Assembly: GCF_008698145.1 (NCBI RefSeq)
Contig: NZ_RZNZ01000015.1
Coordinates: forward strand, 30,134 to 94,133
DNA: 64,000 nucleotides
Reading direction: 5' to 3'
Origin: Bifidobacterium vespertilionis
GTDB taxonomy: Bacteria > Actinomycetota > Actinomycetes > Actinomycetales > Bifidobacteriaceae
Shown here in pieces: positions 16,464 to 24,720 of this stretch (positions within the stretch are counted from its first letter, which is position 1; the number at the start of each line of letters is the position of its first letter). The translations under genes were made by a program, and so were the position numbers. The notes beneath the pieces are model-generated. The model was not told the origin of the DNA and did no database searches. It saw only the letters and a program-made list of their open reading frames with translations.

Positions 16464-18421
16464 GCGTTCTCCTTTCCGTCCTCGGACGTGGGCTCGCCGG
16501 ACTTGTCCGCGGCGGCATCCTCCGCGGTGGCCTTGGCATCGCCGGCTTTGCCCTTGCCGGCCTTGGCATCGCCGGCCTTGCCCGATCCGGCCTTGTCCGC
16601 CACGGCCGCGTTGACGTCGAGGGTGACCAGCGTCGCGCCGGCCTCCACGCCATCGCCGGGCGAGACGAAGATCTTGGTCACCACGCCCTTGACGGGGGCG
16701 TACACGTAGTTCTCCATCTTCATGGACTCGAGCACCACCAGCAGATCGCCCTTGGCCACCTTCTCGCCTTCGGCCACGGAGATGCGCGTGACCACGGCCT
16801 GCATCGGCGAGGCGATGACGCCGGACTTGGACTCGTCGGCGCGCTTGACGGCCGGATCTACGCCGTGCGCGCCCGATCCGCGCAGGGGCTGGGTGGGCCT
16901 GCGGTCGCCGCGCTGGAATCGGGGCGAGCCGGTCAGGCCGTCCACGATCTCCTGCGGCACGGTGAGTTTGACGCGGCGATCATCCACCTCGATCACGAAC
17001 GTTTCGGTGGCCGGACGCTCCGGGGCCGCGACCGGGGTGCCAAGAGAGGCGGGCTGGCCGGAGTTCACGGCCTGCGGGGCGCGGTTCAGGTACGTGCGCT
17101 CCAGCCACTTGGTGCTGATGTCGAACGGATGGCCGTGCTCGGCGGTGAAGCGGGGATCCGCGAAGATCTTCGCATACAGGCTGGCTGGGGTGGGCACCCC
17201 CTCGATGGACAGCTCACGCAGCGCGCGGCGCACGCGGGCCACGGCGGCCTGACGATCCTGCGCGGTGACCACAAGCTTGCCCATCATCGAATCGAACTTC
17301 GGGGAGACCGTATCCCCCTCCTGCACGCCCGAATCGATGCGGATGCCGGGTCCGGACGGCCAGGCCAGCCGGGTGAGCGTGCCGGAGCTGGGGGTGAGGT
17401 TCGTGGCCGGATCCTCGCAGGTGATCCTCAGCTCGAAGCTGTGGCCGCGCGGCGCCGGGGCGGGCGTGAGCGAACCGCCGTCGGCGATGATGAGCTGCTC
17501 ACGCACCAGATCGAGCCCGGAGACCTCCTCGCTGACCGTGTGCTCCACCTGCAGACGGGGGTTGACTTCCAGGAAATAGACCTTGCCGGCGGGGGTGACC
17601 ATGAACTCGCAGGTGCCCAGGCCCACATAGCCCACCTCCTCGAACAGGTGGCGGGAATAGCCGGTCAGCTGCAGCAGCGTGTCCTTGGTGAGGAAGGGGG
17701 CGGGCGCCTCCTCGATGAGCTTCTGGTTGCGGCGCTGGACCGTGCAGTCGCGAGTGGAGTACACGGTGAAGTTGCCGTGGCTGTCGCGGCCCGACTGGGT
17801 CTCCACATGGCGGGAGCGGTCGATGAACTTCTCGATGAAGTACTCGTTGAGATCGCCGCCCTGCATGGCGTCGTGGTTGAGGTAGAAGCTGCGCAGCTCG
17901 TCGTCGTCGTGCACCACGGTGATGCCGTGCCCGCCGCCGCCATCGGTGCGCTTCATCATGATCGGATAGCCGTAGGTGTGCGAGAAGTCGAGCAGCGTGC
18001 GGATGTCGTGCACGGGCTCGGCGATGCCCGGGATGGAGGGCACGCGGGCCGATTTGGCGACGTGCTTGGCGCTGATCTTGTCGCCCAGCGCGGTCAGGGC
18101 GTGCGGCGCCGGACCCACCCAGATCGCGCCGGCGTCGTCCACCTTCTGCGCGAACCCGGCCACCTCCGAGAGAAATCCGTAGCCCGGGTGCACGGCATCG
18201 GCGCCGGAGCGGTGGAGGATGTCGATCAGCAGGTCCTCGTTGAGATACGTATCCCGGTAGGTGTCGCCCGGCAGCAGATAGGCTTCGTCGGCCATCTGCA
18301 CGTATTGGGCATCACGATCCTGGTCGGCGTACACGGCCACGGTGGCGATGCCCATCTCCTGGGCCGTGCGCACCACGCGCAGCGCGATTTCGCCGCGGTT
18401 CGCGATCAGCAGCTTCTTCAT
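16460..18421 (-). CDS. accC: Acyl-CoA carboxylase alpha subunit: biotin carboxylase fused to biotin carrier domain
   Basis: 653 residues. An N-terminal biotin carboxylase (LLIANRGEIALRVVRTAQEM, then ATP-grasp with KRTDGGGGHGITVV and EVNPRLQVEHTVSEE) carboxylates biotin using ATP and bicarbonate. A linker leads to a C-terminal biotinyl domain with the attachment lysine near residue 568 in ESMKMEN. An Ala/Lys/Gly/Asp-rich tail of about 50 residues follows. The chosen start is the ATG at 18421, giving MKKLLIANRG; AAAGGAACGC lies directly upstream. An upstream frame extension adds only non-homologous residues. It lies between birA, which biotinylates the lysine, and accD, which it overlaps by 4 bp. 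There is no sign of a separate small epsilon subunit. Confidence 0.94.
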   Translation of the reverse strand: MKKLLIANRGEIALRVVRTAQEMGIATVAVYADQDRDAQYVQMADEAYLLPGDTYRDTYLNEDLLIDILHRSGADAVHPGYGFLSEVAGFAQKVDDAGAIWVGPAPHALTALGDKISAKHVAKSARVPSIPGIAEPVHDIRTLLDFSHTYGYPIMMKRTDGGGGHGITVVHDDDELRSFYLNHDAMQGGDLNEYFIEKFIDRSRHVETQSGRDSHGNFTVYSTRDCTVQRRNQKLIEEAPAPFLTKDTLLQLTGYSRHLFEEVGYVGLGTCEFMVTPAGKVYFLEVNPRLQVEHTVSEEVSGLDLVREQLIIADGGSLTPAPAPRGHSFELRITCEDPATNLTPSSGTLTRLAWPSGPGIRIDSGVQEGDTVSPKFDSMMGKLVVTAQDRQAAVARVRRALRELSIEGVPTPASLYAKIFADPRFTAEHGHPFDISTKWLERTYLNRAPQAVNSGQPASLGTPVAAPERPATETFVIEVDDRRVKLTVPQEIVDGLTGSPRFQRGDRRPTQPLRGSGAHGVDPAVKRADESKSGVIASPMQAVVTRISVAEGEKVAKGDLLVVLESMKMENYVYAPVKGVVTKIFVSPGDGVEAGATLVTLDVNAAVADKAGSGKAGDAKAGKGKAGDAKATAEDAAADKSGEPTSEDGKENA

Positions 18422-18476
18422 GCGTTCCTTTCGTTCGTTTGTCCGTCCGTACGTTCTCGTACGGGGACTCCATATG

Positions 18477-19430
18477 TCATCGGCCGGCAGCCAGCACGCC
18501 AACGTCGCCGGTATGCACCACATGGCACTCCCCGGCCGCGTCCCGCACCACCAACGAGGCGTCGGGGCCGATCGATTCGGCCTCGCCCCGCAGTGCGGAG
18601 CCGTCCACCAAGCGGACCTCCACCGGCCGGCCCAGCGTCCAGCAGTCGCGCGTCATCCGATCGTGCAGCGTCCGGACGGCCTCGGCGGTTCCTGAGGCGA
18701 GCGAGGCGAATTGCGAGCGAAGCTCATGCGTCAGGGCCGCGCCGATCCGATCACGCAACTCGTCGAACGCCGGCAGCGGGCCGAAGTCCAATTGCAGGCT
18801 CGTGGCTTGCTCCGTGGGCAACCGATCCGCCGCGATCCCCAGATTCAGCCCGATGCCCACAATCAGCGCCACGCATGCATTCCGTTCCGCACCGGTTTTG
18901 GGCAATTCGGCCGATTCGATCAGGATGCCGCCGAGCTTGCGGCCCGCGGCGGGCCCGACCACGAACACGTCATTCGGCCACTTCACGGCCAGCCGCACGC
19001 CATCGCGAAGCGGCTGCGCATCCACATCCCCCAGCACCCCGCGCAGCGCATCCACGGCCGCCACTCCGGCCGCCAGTGTGAGCCAGCCGGCATCCGGCCC
19101 GAACACCACATTGCGCGGCAGCACGGCCAAAAATGACGCCACGAACGATTCACCCGGCGCATCGGCCCACGCACGGCCCAGACGGCCATGACCGCCGGTC
19201 TGGGTCTGCGCGGCCAGAACCCCCATGGGCACGCCCTTCGCGCCCATGGGATCATTGCCTTCCCCCTGTGGATTCCCCTTCCACGCTTCCGCCATCAGCC
19301 GGCGCACGAATGGATCGTCGCCGAGGCATCGGCGACGCAGCTCGGCGTTGGTGGAATCCACTTCGGCGAGCGCGTCGAACGCGTTGGCGACCTGTGCGGT
19401 ACGCGGCATGGACGGGACGGAAACGGTCAT
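18477..19430 (-). CDS. birA: Biotin--[acetyl-CoA-carboxylase] ligase
   Basis: 317 residues. It activates biotin as biotinyl-AMP and attaches it to the lysine of the carrier domain encoded by the next gene, accC. Motifs: STNAELRRR near residue 27, QTGGHGRLGRAW (biotin/adenylate loop, a variant of GRGRxGR), LAVKWPNDVFV and RKLGGILIES. A C-terminal SH3-like domain runs from about residue 260. There is no N-terminal winged-helix DNA-binding domain, so it is a monofunctional ligase and not a repressor. An ATG 7 codons in (MPRTAQ) is an alternative start. An insertion of about 25 residues rich in Gly/Asn/Pro precedes the GGHGRLG motif. It is the first gene of the minus-strand carboxylase-fas block and is divergent from bioY. 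Confidence 0.92.
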   Translation of the reverse strand: MTVSVPSMPRTAQVANAFDALAEVDSTNAELRRRCLGDDPFVRRLMAEAWKGNPQGEGNDPMGAKGVPMGVLAAQTQTGGHGRLGRAWADAPGESFVASFLAVLPRNVVFGPDAGWLTLAAGVAAVDALRGVLGDVDAQPLRDGVRLAVKWPNDVFVVGPAAGRKLGGILIESAELPKTGAERNACVALIVGIGLNLGIAADRLPTEQATSLQLDFGPLPAFDELRDRIGAALTHELRSQFASLASGTAEAVRTLHDRMTRDCWTLGRPVEVRLVDGSALRGEAESIGPDASLVVRDAAGECHVVHTGDVGVLAAGR

Positions 19431-19596
19431 GTTTCCAACCTAGGCCGCGGCCGAGCGGAGGGTCATGGGCGTCGCCGACAAAAAAATCGTCCCCGATTTG
19501 TGGGTTTCCACAAACGCCTCCGTAGCCGCGCCGCTCCTACGATGGCCGTTATACCGGCCTTGCGACGTACGCGGGCCGTCATTCGAAAGGAACGCC
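19431..19596. promoter_or_regulatory. Divergent birA-bioY promoter region
   Basis: 166 bp between the two starts. It contains TGTGGGTTTCCACA (19499-19512), a near-palindromic site that could bind a biotin-responsive regulator. No DNA-binding BirA is encoded here, so any regulator is elsewhere. The assignment rests on position and symmetry only. Confidence 0.35.
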
Positions 19597-20208
19597 ATGT
19601 CCAATCACACCCCCTCCCCCGCCGTCGCAGCCCCCGCTCTGGGCTCCCGCATCCTCGCCCCCGCCGGCCGCGTGCTGCTGTTCGCGGCGCTGCTGTGGGG
19701 TGCCGCAGCCGCCGGTGAGATCCCGATCCCCGGCACGCCGGTGCCGATCACGCTGCAGACCTTCGTGGTCATGCTCGCGGCCCTGACCCTCAACTGGCGC
19801 GAGGCCGGCGCCTCCGTCACCCTGTACCTGCTGGCGGGCGCCGCCGGTCTGCCGGTCTTTGCGGGCGGCGCCTCCACCGCCGCGCTCGTGGGGCCCAGCG
19901 CCGGCTTCCTGATCGGCTTCCTGCCCGGCGTGATCGTGACCGCCCTGCTCAAGGGCTCCGCCGACTCCCGCGGCAACGGCTCCCGTTCCGGCGCCGCAGC
20001 CGCACTTCGACTGGCCCGCCTGTTCTTCGCCGCGCTGATCGGCTGCGTCGCGGTGGTCTACGCCTTCGGCATCCTGGTCCAGTCCGCCTTCACCGGTGCC
20101 CCGATCCTCGCCGTCACCCTTGCGTCCATGGGCTTCGTGGCCGGCGATGTGGTCAAGGCCGTCGTCGCCACCCTGGTCGCGGCCGGCGTGGCTCGTCTGA
20201 GCCGCTGA
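19597..20208 (+). CDS. bioY: Biotin transporter BioY (S component)
   Basis: 203 residues, about six hydrophobic helices. It is the substrate-binding membrane component of an ECF-type or solitary biotin transporter. The family landmark IPIPGTPVPITLQTFVVMLA follows the first helix, and YLLAGAAGLPVFAGG and GPSAGFLIGFLPGV are also typical. GAAAGGA lies 6 bases before the ATG at 19597. No bioN or bioM (EcfT/EcfA) genes lie beside it, so it must share a general ECF module or act alone. Next to birA and the biotin-dependent carboxylase, it supplies cofactor for fatty acid synthesis; no biotin biosynthesis genes are present in the window. A Gly/Ser/Arg-rich cytosolic loop sits at about 125-135. Confidence 0.92.
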   Translation: MSNHTPSPAVAAPALGSRILAPAGRVLLFAALLWGAAAAGEIPIPGTPVPITLQTFVVMLAALTLNWREAGASVTLYLLAGAAGLPVFAGGASTAALVGPSAGFLIGFLPGVIVTALLKGSADSRGNGSRSGAAAALRLARLFFAALIGCVAVVYAFGILVQSAFTGAPILAVTLASMGFVAGDVVKAVVATLVAAGVARLSR

Positions 20209-20284
20209 CCGGTCCTTTCCTCATCCTGCGCCGTACCCAGTCTTCCCCCTCCGGTCATCCTGAGTGCAGCGCAGCCCTCCCGCT

Positions 20285-20396
20285 GTCATCCTGAGCGTAG
20301 CGTAGCGGAGTCGAAGGATCCTTGGCCATCTGCACTATGACTTTGTGCAAAATGACGAAGGATCCTTCGACTCCGCTACGCTTCGCTCAGGATGAC
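20285..20396. repeat. RE1 palindrome, copy 2 (bioY-PucR gap)
   Basis: A near-complete 112-bp RE1 element with both GTCATCCTGAGC ends and both GGATCCTT arms. A partial RE1 end (GGTCATCCTGAG) lies at about 20252-20263 and another (CGCTCAGGATGAC) at 20582-20594. The 473-bp space between bioY and the regulator gene is almost entirely repeats. Confidence 0.88.
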
Positions 20397-20425
20397 ACGG
20401 CGTGTGACCCGGCGTGCCCATTCCC

Positions 20426-20480
20426 GGTCACGGTAGTTTCAAAATGGCTTTATTTCAACGTTTCTGTCGCCCCGTGACCG
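20426..20480. repeat. Inverted repeat CCCGGTCACGG / CCGTGACCGGG
   Basis: 11-bp perfect arms around a loop of about 35 bases with A+T-rich content. More CCCGGTCAC and GTGACC half-copies lie just outside (about 20404 and 20505). It is unrelated in sequence to RE1 or RE2. Confidence 0.6.
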
Positions 20481-20513
20481 GGTGTGTCCACGCCGCGTCA
20501 CGCGCCCGGTCAC

Positions 20514-20575
20514 ACTGGGCAGATCTGGTCATCTGGAGGCCGATTTCGGCGTGCAGCGGACGTGATCTGCCCAGT
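20514..20575. repeat. ACTGGGCAGATC palindrome, single unit
   Basis: Outer arms ACTGGGCAGATC (20514-20525) and GATCTGCCCAGT (20564-20575) enclose an inner segment containing GGCCGATTTCGGC. It is the same family as the nested pair at 47691-47817 and is architecturally like 2238-2386. Confidence 0.75.
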
Positions 20576-20681
20576 TTGCTTCGCTCAGGATGACGGCGTC
20601 CCCGAGCTCATCCCGCCCGCCGATTCCGCTCTGTGCCGACTTGCCGGATTTTCAGCCAAACTCTCAATATACTAGAGGGCT

Positions 20682-22154
20682 GTGAGTCCGTGGTGGGGTG
20701 GTAAGTCGTCGCCGGCCGGCACAAAGCCGTCCGGTCGGTCTGCCACGCCCGAAGAGGAGCGCCAAGCGGTCCCCACGCCCGCGTACGCAACCGGTTCCGA
20801 CGCCGGAACCGCCAAGGAATCCAGCACAACCGGCACGACTAGGGCCGCAACGGCCCGGTCCGCTGCAGATCCCGAAGCCATCGCCCGCCGTTTCCGCCGC
20901 GCCAAGCTTCCCGATGTCCGTCCCCAGTTGCCCGACGATGTCTGGGTGGTGGTGGACAAGGCCGAGCAGCGCCTCGACAAGGACCTCGACTGGTACAAGG
21001 GTCTCTCCCCCGCCGATCGCGATCAGCTCAACCTTGTGATCGAAACCGCGGTGGCCGACTTCATCACCTGGCTCAGCACCAACGTGTTCAACGCGGGCCG
21101 TAAAACCGGCGTCCCCTCCACCGACCGCATCTTCTTCGTCGCGCCGCTGGAGCTCACCAAAACCATCAGCCTCAAGCAGGCGCTCGACGTCACGCGCCTC
21201 ATCGTGGACATTCTGGAGCGCAATGTGGGCAAGTTCACCCGCCGCGGCCGCGAGGAGGCCACGCGCAACGCGATGCTCTACTATGCGCGCGAGGTGGCGT
21301 TCTCCGCCGCGAATGTGTATGCCTCCTCCGCCGAGGCGCGCAGCGACTGGGATGCCCGGATCGAAACCCTCATCATTGAGGATCTGGCAGACGGGGTCGC
21401 CGACCATCATGTGGCCAGCAGGATCACGATGCTCGGCTGGCCGGCCGATTTTGACTGCTTCGCGATCGTGGGCGCGCTCGCCCAGGACGGGGACATCCGC
21501 GCGGGCATCCTGCAGCGGCGGATCCGCGGCGAGGTGCGGTCGCTGGGCGGCGACTGCCTGATGAGCCATCATGACAACCTGTTCATCACCTTGGTGGACC
21601 CGCGCGGCCACGGTGCCCCCGAAGACTACTGCGCGGCCGTGGAGGCCGATTTCTCCGCCGATCTTCCCCTCTGCCTGGGCCCCGTGCGCCATGGCATCCA
21701 AGGGGCGGCCGCATCGGTGCGCGCCGCGCTGAGCACCATGGATGTGGCGCCCGCCGTCAACGAAACCCACCGCCCCCTGAGGGCCGACGATGTGCTGCCC
21801 GAGCGCGCGCTGTTCGGCGACGGGGACGCCCGCGACGAGCTGTACCGCAGCGTGTACCTGTCCCTGCGCGGCGAGGGCGATCAGGAGAATCCCCTGCTCG
21901 CCACGGTGTCCGCGTTCCTACTGTCCGGCAGCTCGCTGGAGACCACGGCACGCGAGCTCAACGTGCACCCGAACACCGTGCGCTACCGGCTCAAGCGTTC
22001 GGTGGAGCTCACCGGATGGGACCCAATGACCCCGCGCGAGGCGTACGTGCTGCTCACGGCCATCAAGATCGGGCGCATCATGGACGCCCGCGCGCTGAGC
22101 CGGAACCGTGATTTGGTGCGAATGGCCAAGGATCCTTCGCTTCGCTCAGGATGA
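20682..22154 (+). CDS. PucR-family transcriptional regulator, candidate FasR-type activator of fatty acid synthesis
   Basis: 490 residues. The C-terminus is the PucR/CdaR helix-turn-helix (SSLETTARELNVHPNTVRYR, about 415-455). A GGDEF-like central region and an N-terminal domain (KAEQRLDKDLDWYKGLSPAD...) match the layout of actinobacterial FasR regulators, which activate fatty acid synthase genes in Streptomyces. Genomic nearness to fas supports that role, but this is inference. The first 70 residues are a low-complexity Ser/Thr/Ala tail. The start is GTG at 20682 after AGAGGG; no ATG occurs in frame before about residue 200. The last nine residues and the TGA are contributed by an RE1 repeat fragment (codons for Lys-Asp-Pro-Ser-Leu-Arg-Ser-Gly), so the native C-terminus has probably been replaced or extended. 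Confidence 0.8.
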   Translation: MSPWWGGKSSPAGTKPSGRSATPEEERQAVPTPAYATGSDAGTAKESSTTGTTRAATARSAADPEAIARRFRRAKLPDVRPQLPDDVWVVVDKAEQRLDKDLDWYKGLSPADRDQLNLVIETAVADFITWLSTNVFNAGRKTGVPSTDRIFFVAPLELTKTISLKQALDVTRLIVDILERNVGKFTRRGREEATRNAMLYYAREVAFSAANVYASSAEARSDWDARIETLIIEDLADGVADHHVASRITMLGWPADFDCFAIVGALAQDGDIRAGILQRRIRGEVRSLGGDCLMSHHDNLFITLVDPRGHGAPEDYCAAVEADFSADLPLCLGPVRHGIQGAAASVRAALSTMDVAPAVNETHRPLRADDVLPERALFGDGDARDELYRSVYLSLRGEGDQENPLLATVSAFLLSGSSLETTARELNVHPNTVRYRLKRSVELTGWDPMTPREAYVLLTAIKIGRIMDARALSRNRDLVRMAKDPSLRSG

Positions 22155-22298
22155 CTGGAAATCGGTTTCCGTCATCCTGAGCACTGAGCCGTGAAGCGGA
22201 CAGCCCTGTGGGCTGTCCGTAGGCGAGAGGAGCCGCCGCCAAGGCGGCGACGGTCCGGCGCAGCCGGACACCGAAGCGCGTAGCCGAAGGATCCTTAA
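22124..22298. repeat. RE1 fragment plus RE2 nested in RE1, copy 3
   Basis: 22124-22155 is an RE1 right end (GGATCCTTCGC to CAGGATGAC) that overlaps the PucR stop codon. A new RE1 begins at 22171 (GTCATCCTGAGCACT). An RE2 element (22187-22269: GGACAGCCC/GGGCTGTCC, GCCGCCGCC/GGCGGCG, GTCCGGC/GCCGGAC) interrupts it, and the RE1 arm CCGAAGGATCCTT resumes at about 22284. Confidence 0.8.
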
Positions 22299-22321
22299 TT
22301 CCCCGCCACGCCCCTAAACGC

Positions 22322-22363
22322 AAAAGGAGTCCGACTCCCCGCGAATGGGGAATCGGACTCCTT
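22322..22363 (-). terminator. Terminator of rplK-rplA
   Basis: Arms AAGGAGTCCGA and TCGGACTCCTT with an inner CTCCCC/GGGGAA stem. The minus-strand transcript ends the hairpin in CTCCTTTTG, 43 bases after the rplA stop. Confidence 0.85.
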
Positions 22364-22405
22364 CACGCTTACGCGATCACCGAATGGGGATCACCGCGCC
22401 GCGAA

Positions 22406-23098
<693 letters not shown>

Positions 23099-23114
23099 CA
23101 GTCCTTCTCCTCTC

Positions 23115-23546
23115 TCAGTCGGTAACCGTGATGCCCATGGAACGGGCGGTGCCCTCGATGATCTTCATGCCGGCCTCGATGTCACGGGCGGACAGGTCTT
23201 CCATCTTGATCTGGGCGATCTCGCGGACCTGGTCCTTGGTGACGGAGCCGACCTTGTGGGTCAGCGGGTTCTCGGTGCCCTTCTGGATACCGGCGGCCTT
23301 GAGCAGCAGAGCCGCTGCCGGCGGGGTCTTCAGGACGAAGGTGAAGGAACGATCTTCGTAAACCGTGATCTCAACAGGGATCACCTGGCCCATCTTGTCC
23401 TGCGTCTGGGCGTTGTACGCCTTGCAGAAGTCCATGATGTTGACGCCATGCGAGCCCAGTGCAGGACCCAGCGGCGGGGCCGGGTTGGCCTTGCCAGCCT
23501 GAATCTGCAGCTTGATCAGCGCGGAGACTTTCTTCTTGGGAGCCAT
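23115..23546 (-). CDS. rplK: 50S ribosomal protein L11
   Basis: 143 residues, full length. It forms the GTPase-associated centre with L10/L12 and carries the thiopeptide-binding site. Motifs: [38 protein letters not shown] and the C-terminal [18 protein letters not shown] lies upstream of the ATG at 23546. It is first in the rplK-rplA operon. It is separated from nusG, usually its immediate upstream neighbour, by an opposite-strand gene pair, so it needs a promoter in 23547-23824. Confidence 0.98.
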   Translation of the reverse strand: MAPKKKVSALIKLQIQAGKANPAPPLGPALGSHGVNIMDFCKAYNAQTQDKMGQVIPVEITVYEDRSFTFVLKTPPAAALLLKAAGIQKGTENPLTHKVGSVTKDQVREIAQIKMEDLSARDIEAGMKIIEGTARSMGITVTD

Positions 23547-23824
23547 GTTATTGGTTCTTCTTTCTATGAAGCGGTGAAACGGCGAACGCCACGGCTACCC
23601 GCGGCGGACTCCTCCCGCAACGTATATTGCTAGTGCTGTGCTAGCGGGCTACCCCTCCAGACACAAGCTTTCCTATTATGCCCTCGAACCCAGACATCCC
23701 TGCCGCGACACGCCCGGCCATCCACAACGGGGGGCACATCCGCGCACATGCCCCGGTCGCAGTGGACGAAATGCGGCCACGTCCGCCATAATGGCGCTGA
23801 GGGATGGGGACGGGAGCAAACACG
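23547..23824. promoter_or_regulatory. Divergent promoter region: rplK-rplA (minus) and toxin-like gene (plus)
   Basis: 278 bp without a gene. On the minus strand GCTAGCACAGCACTAGC (about 23631-23647) is an inverted repeat followed by CAATATACGT, which contains a plausible -10 sequence. About 75 bp of leader precede rplK. No boxes are confidently assigned on the plus strand. Confidence 0.4.
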
Positions 23825-24214
23825 ATGGGAACAACGCCGATACGCTGTCTCTTGAGTTTCGTGCACGAAATAAGTAAGCTGATATCAGCAAACAAGGCAT
23901 GGGCGTCGAATCAGCCGTTCGACGCCGATGTGGAGATATTGCCACGCGTGATCGAACGACATCCGCAGTTCAATGCGGACGATCTGCGCTCCGCATGGCG
24001 GCACGCTTGGAAAATGATGACGAGAATCGGCACTGATCCCCCGCAGATCATGGCCGTGGGATACGACCCGCACGGCCGGCTTGTGGAGATGATCGCCATC
24101 GATCTGGGCAATGGACGGCTGGCAATGTATCACGCCAACAACGCTCAGAAAAAATTTCTGCACGAGATGGGATTCAGTGAACGCCGGATCCGCACATTGA
24201 TCGGAAGGAGATAG
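23825..24214 (+). CDS. Putative toxin, BrnT-like, of a type II toxin-antitoxin pair
   Basis: About 129 residues; the core (residues 35-125) has the look of BrnT-type RNase toxins: Phe-Asp near the start, a central IMAVGYDPHGRLVEMIAID strand pair, and a C-terminal MYHANNAQKKFLHEMGF helix, like the BrnT pattern that ends in basic residues. The first 30 residues do not look conserved, so the true start may be the GTG at 23858 or later. The ATG at 23825 has GGGAG about 9 bases upstream; another in-frame ATG is at 23804. It is followed after 3 bp by a ribbon-helix-helix gene. The identification rests on weak motif resemblance plus gene order (toxin first, as in BrnTA). RNase activity is inferred. 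Confidence 0.55.
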   Translation: MGTTPIRCLLSFVHEISKLISANKAWASNQPFDADVEILPRVIERHPQFNADDLRSAWRHAWKMMTRIGTDPPQIMAVGYDPHGRLVEMIAIDLGNGRLAMYHANNAQKKFLHEMGFSERRIRTLIGRR

Positions 24215-24217
24215 ACG

Positions 24218-24514
24218 ATGGCAGCGATCACCACATCCGACGGCACCGTCATCACGCCCCAGATGCTTGAGCAATGGGACAACGACGCCGATCGCGGCAT
24301 CTATCAGGGCGAAGCGGGCAAGGTGGTCACACGCCACTGCTACGGCCGGCCGCGTCTGTATGACGAGCCGATGAGCACTGTCACGCTGCGCGTGGACGAC
24401 GGCATGCTGCAGGCTGCCGAAGAGCTGGCGCGACAAAGCAAGGTCAGCCGAGCAACCATGCTCCGCGAACTGCTCGCCCTGGGAATCCGCGAAAAGCAAC
24501 GCCGAACGGCCTAG
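24218..24514 (+). CDS. Ribbon-helix-helix antitoxin-like protein
   Basis: 98 residues. The C-terminal half is a CopG/BrnA-like ribbon-helix-helix: strand STVTLRVDDG, then helices LQAAEELARQSKV and SRATMLRELLALGIREKQ. The N-terminal half (TSDGTVITPQMLEQWDNDAD, about residues 6-25) resembles the segment preceding the DNA-binding domain in BrnA-type antitoxins, which contacts the toxin. AAGGAG overlaps the end of the upstream gene and the ATG lies 3 bp after its stop, so the two are co-translated. It is expected to neutralise the upstream protein and autoregulate the pair. A hairpin at 24536-24567 probably ends the transcript. Confidence 0.68.
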   Translation: MAAITTSDGTVITPQMLEQWDNDADRGIYQGEAGKVVTRHCYGRPRLYDEPMSTVTLRVDDGMLQAAEELARQSKVSRATMLRELLALGIREKQRRTA

Positions 24515-24535
24515 CCCCGCCCCCACTGAAACGCA

Positions 24536-24567
24536 AAATGGCCCCCGCCACCCCGGCGGAAGCCATT
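24536..24567 (+). terminator. Probable terminator of the toxin-antitoxin-like pair
   Basis: AATGGC-CCCCGCC and GGCGG-AAGCCATT arms, then CCAACGATTTT, 22 bases after the antitoxin stop. The T-run is displaced by several bases, so efficiency is uncertain. Confidence 0.5.
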
Positions 24568-24613
24568 CCAACGATTTTAACCGGCAACCTCTACCGGCCC
24601 CAAACTGACCCGG

Positions 24614-24720
24614 CAATAAATCGAATCGCGCGTGCGGCCTCAAGGCGCCCCGAGGGAAGGCGTACACCGGTACGCCGACCGAGGAGCAACGCCGAGGACG
24701 CTCCGCGATTCGATTTATTG
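24614..24720. repeat. 17-bp perfect inverted repeat at the nusG 3' end
   Basis: CAATAAATCGAATCGCG (24614-24630) pairs with CGCGATTCGATTTATTG (24704-24720). The right arm contains the last nusG codons and its TAA. The 73-nt loop holds a second stem, GGCGTAC/GTACGCC (24659-24676). In nusG mRNA this would form a long hairpin starting at the stop codon, but no U-run follows, so it is not a standard terminator. Confidence 0.65.

Noticed and set aside
19499..19512. Biotin riboswitch or BirA operator before bioY
   Set aside because: No biotin riboswitch class is established, and the encoded BirA lacks a DNA-binding domain. Only a generic palindrome can be claimed.
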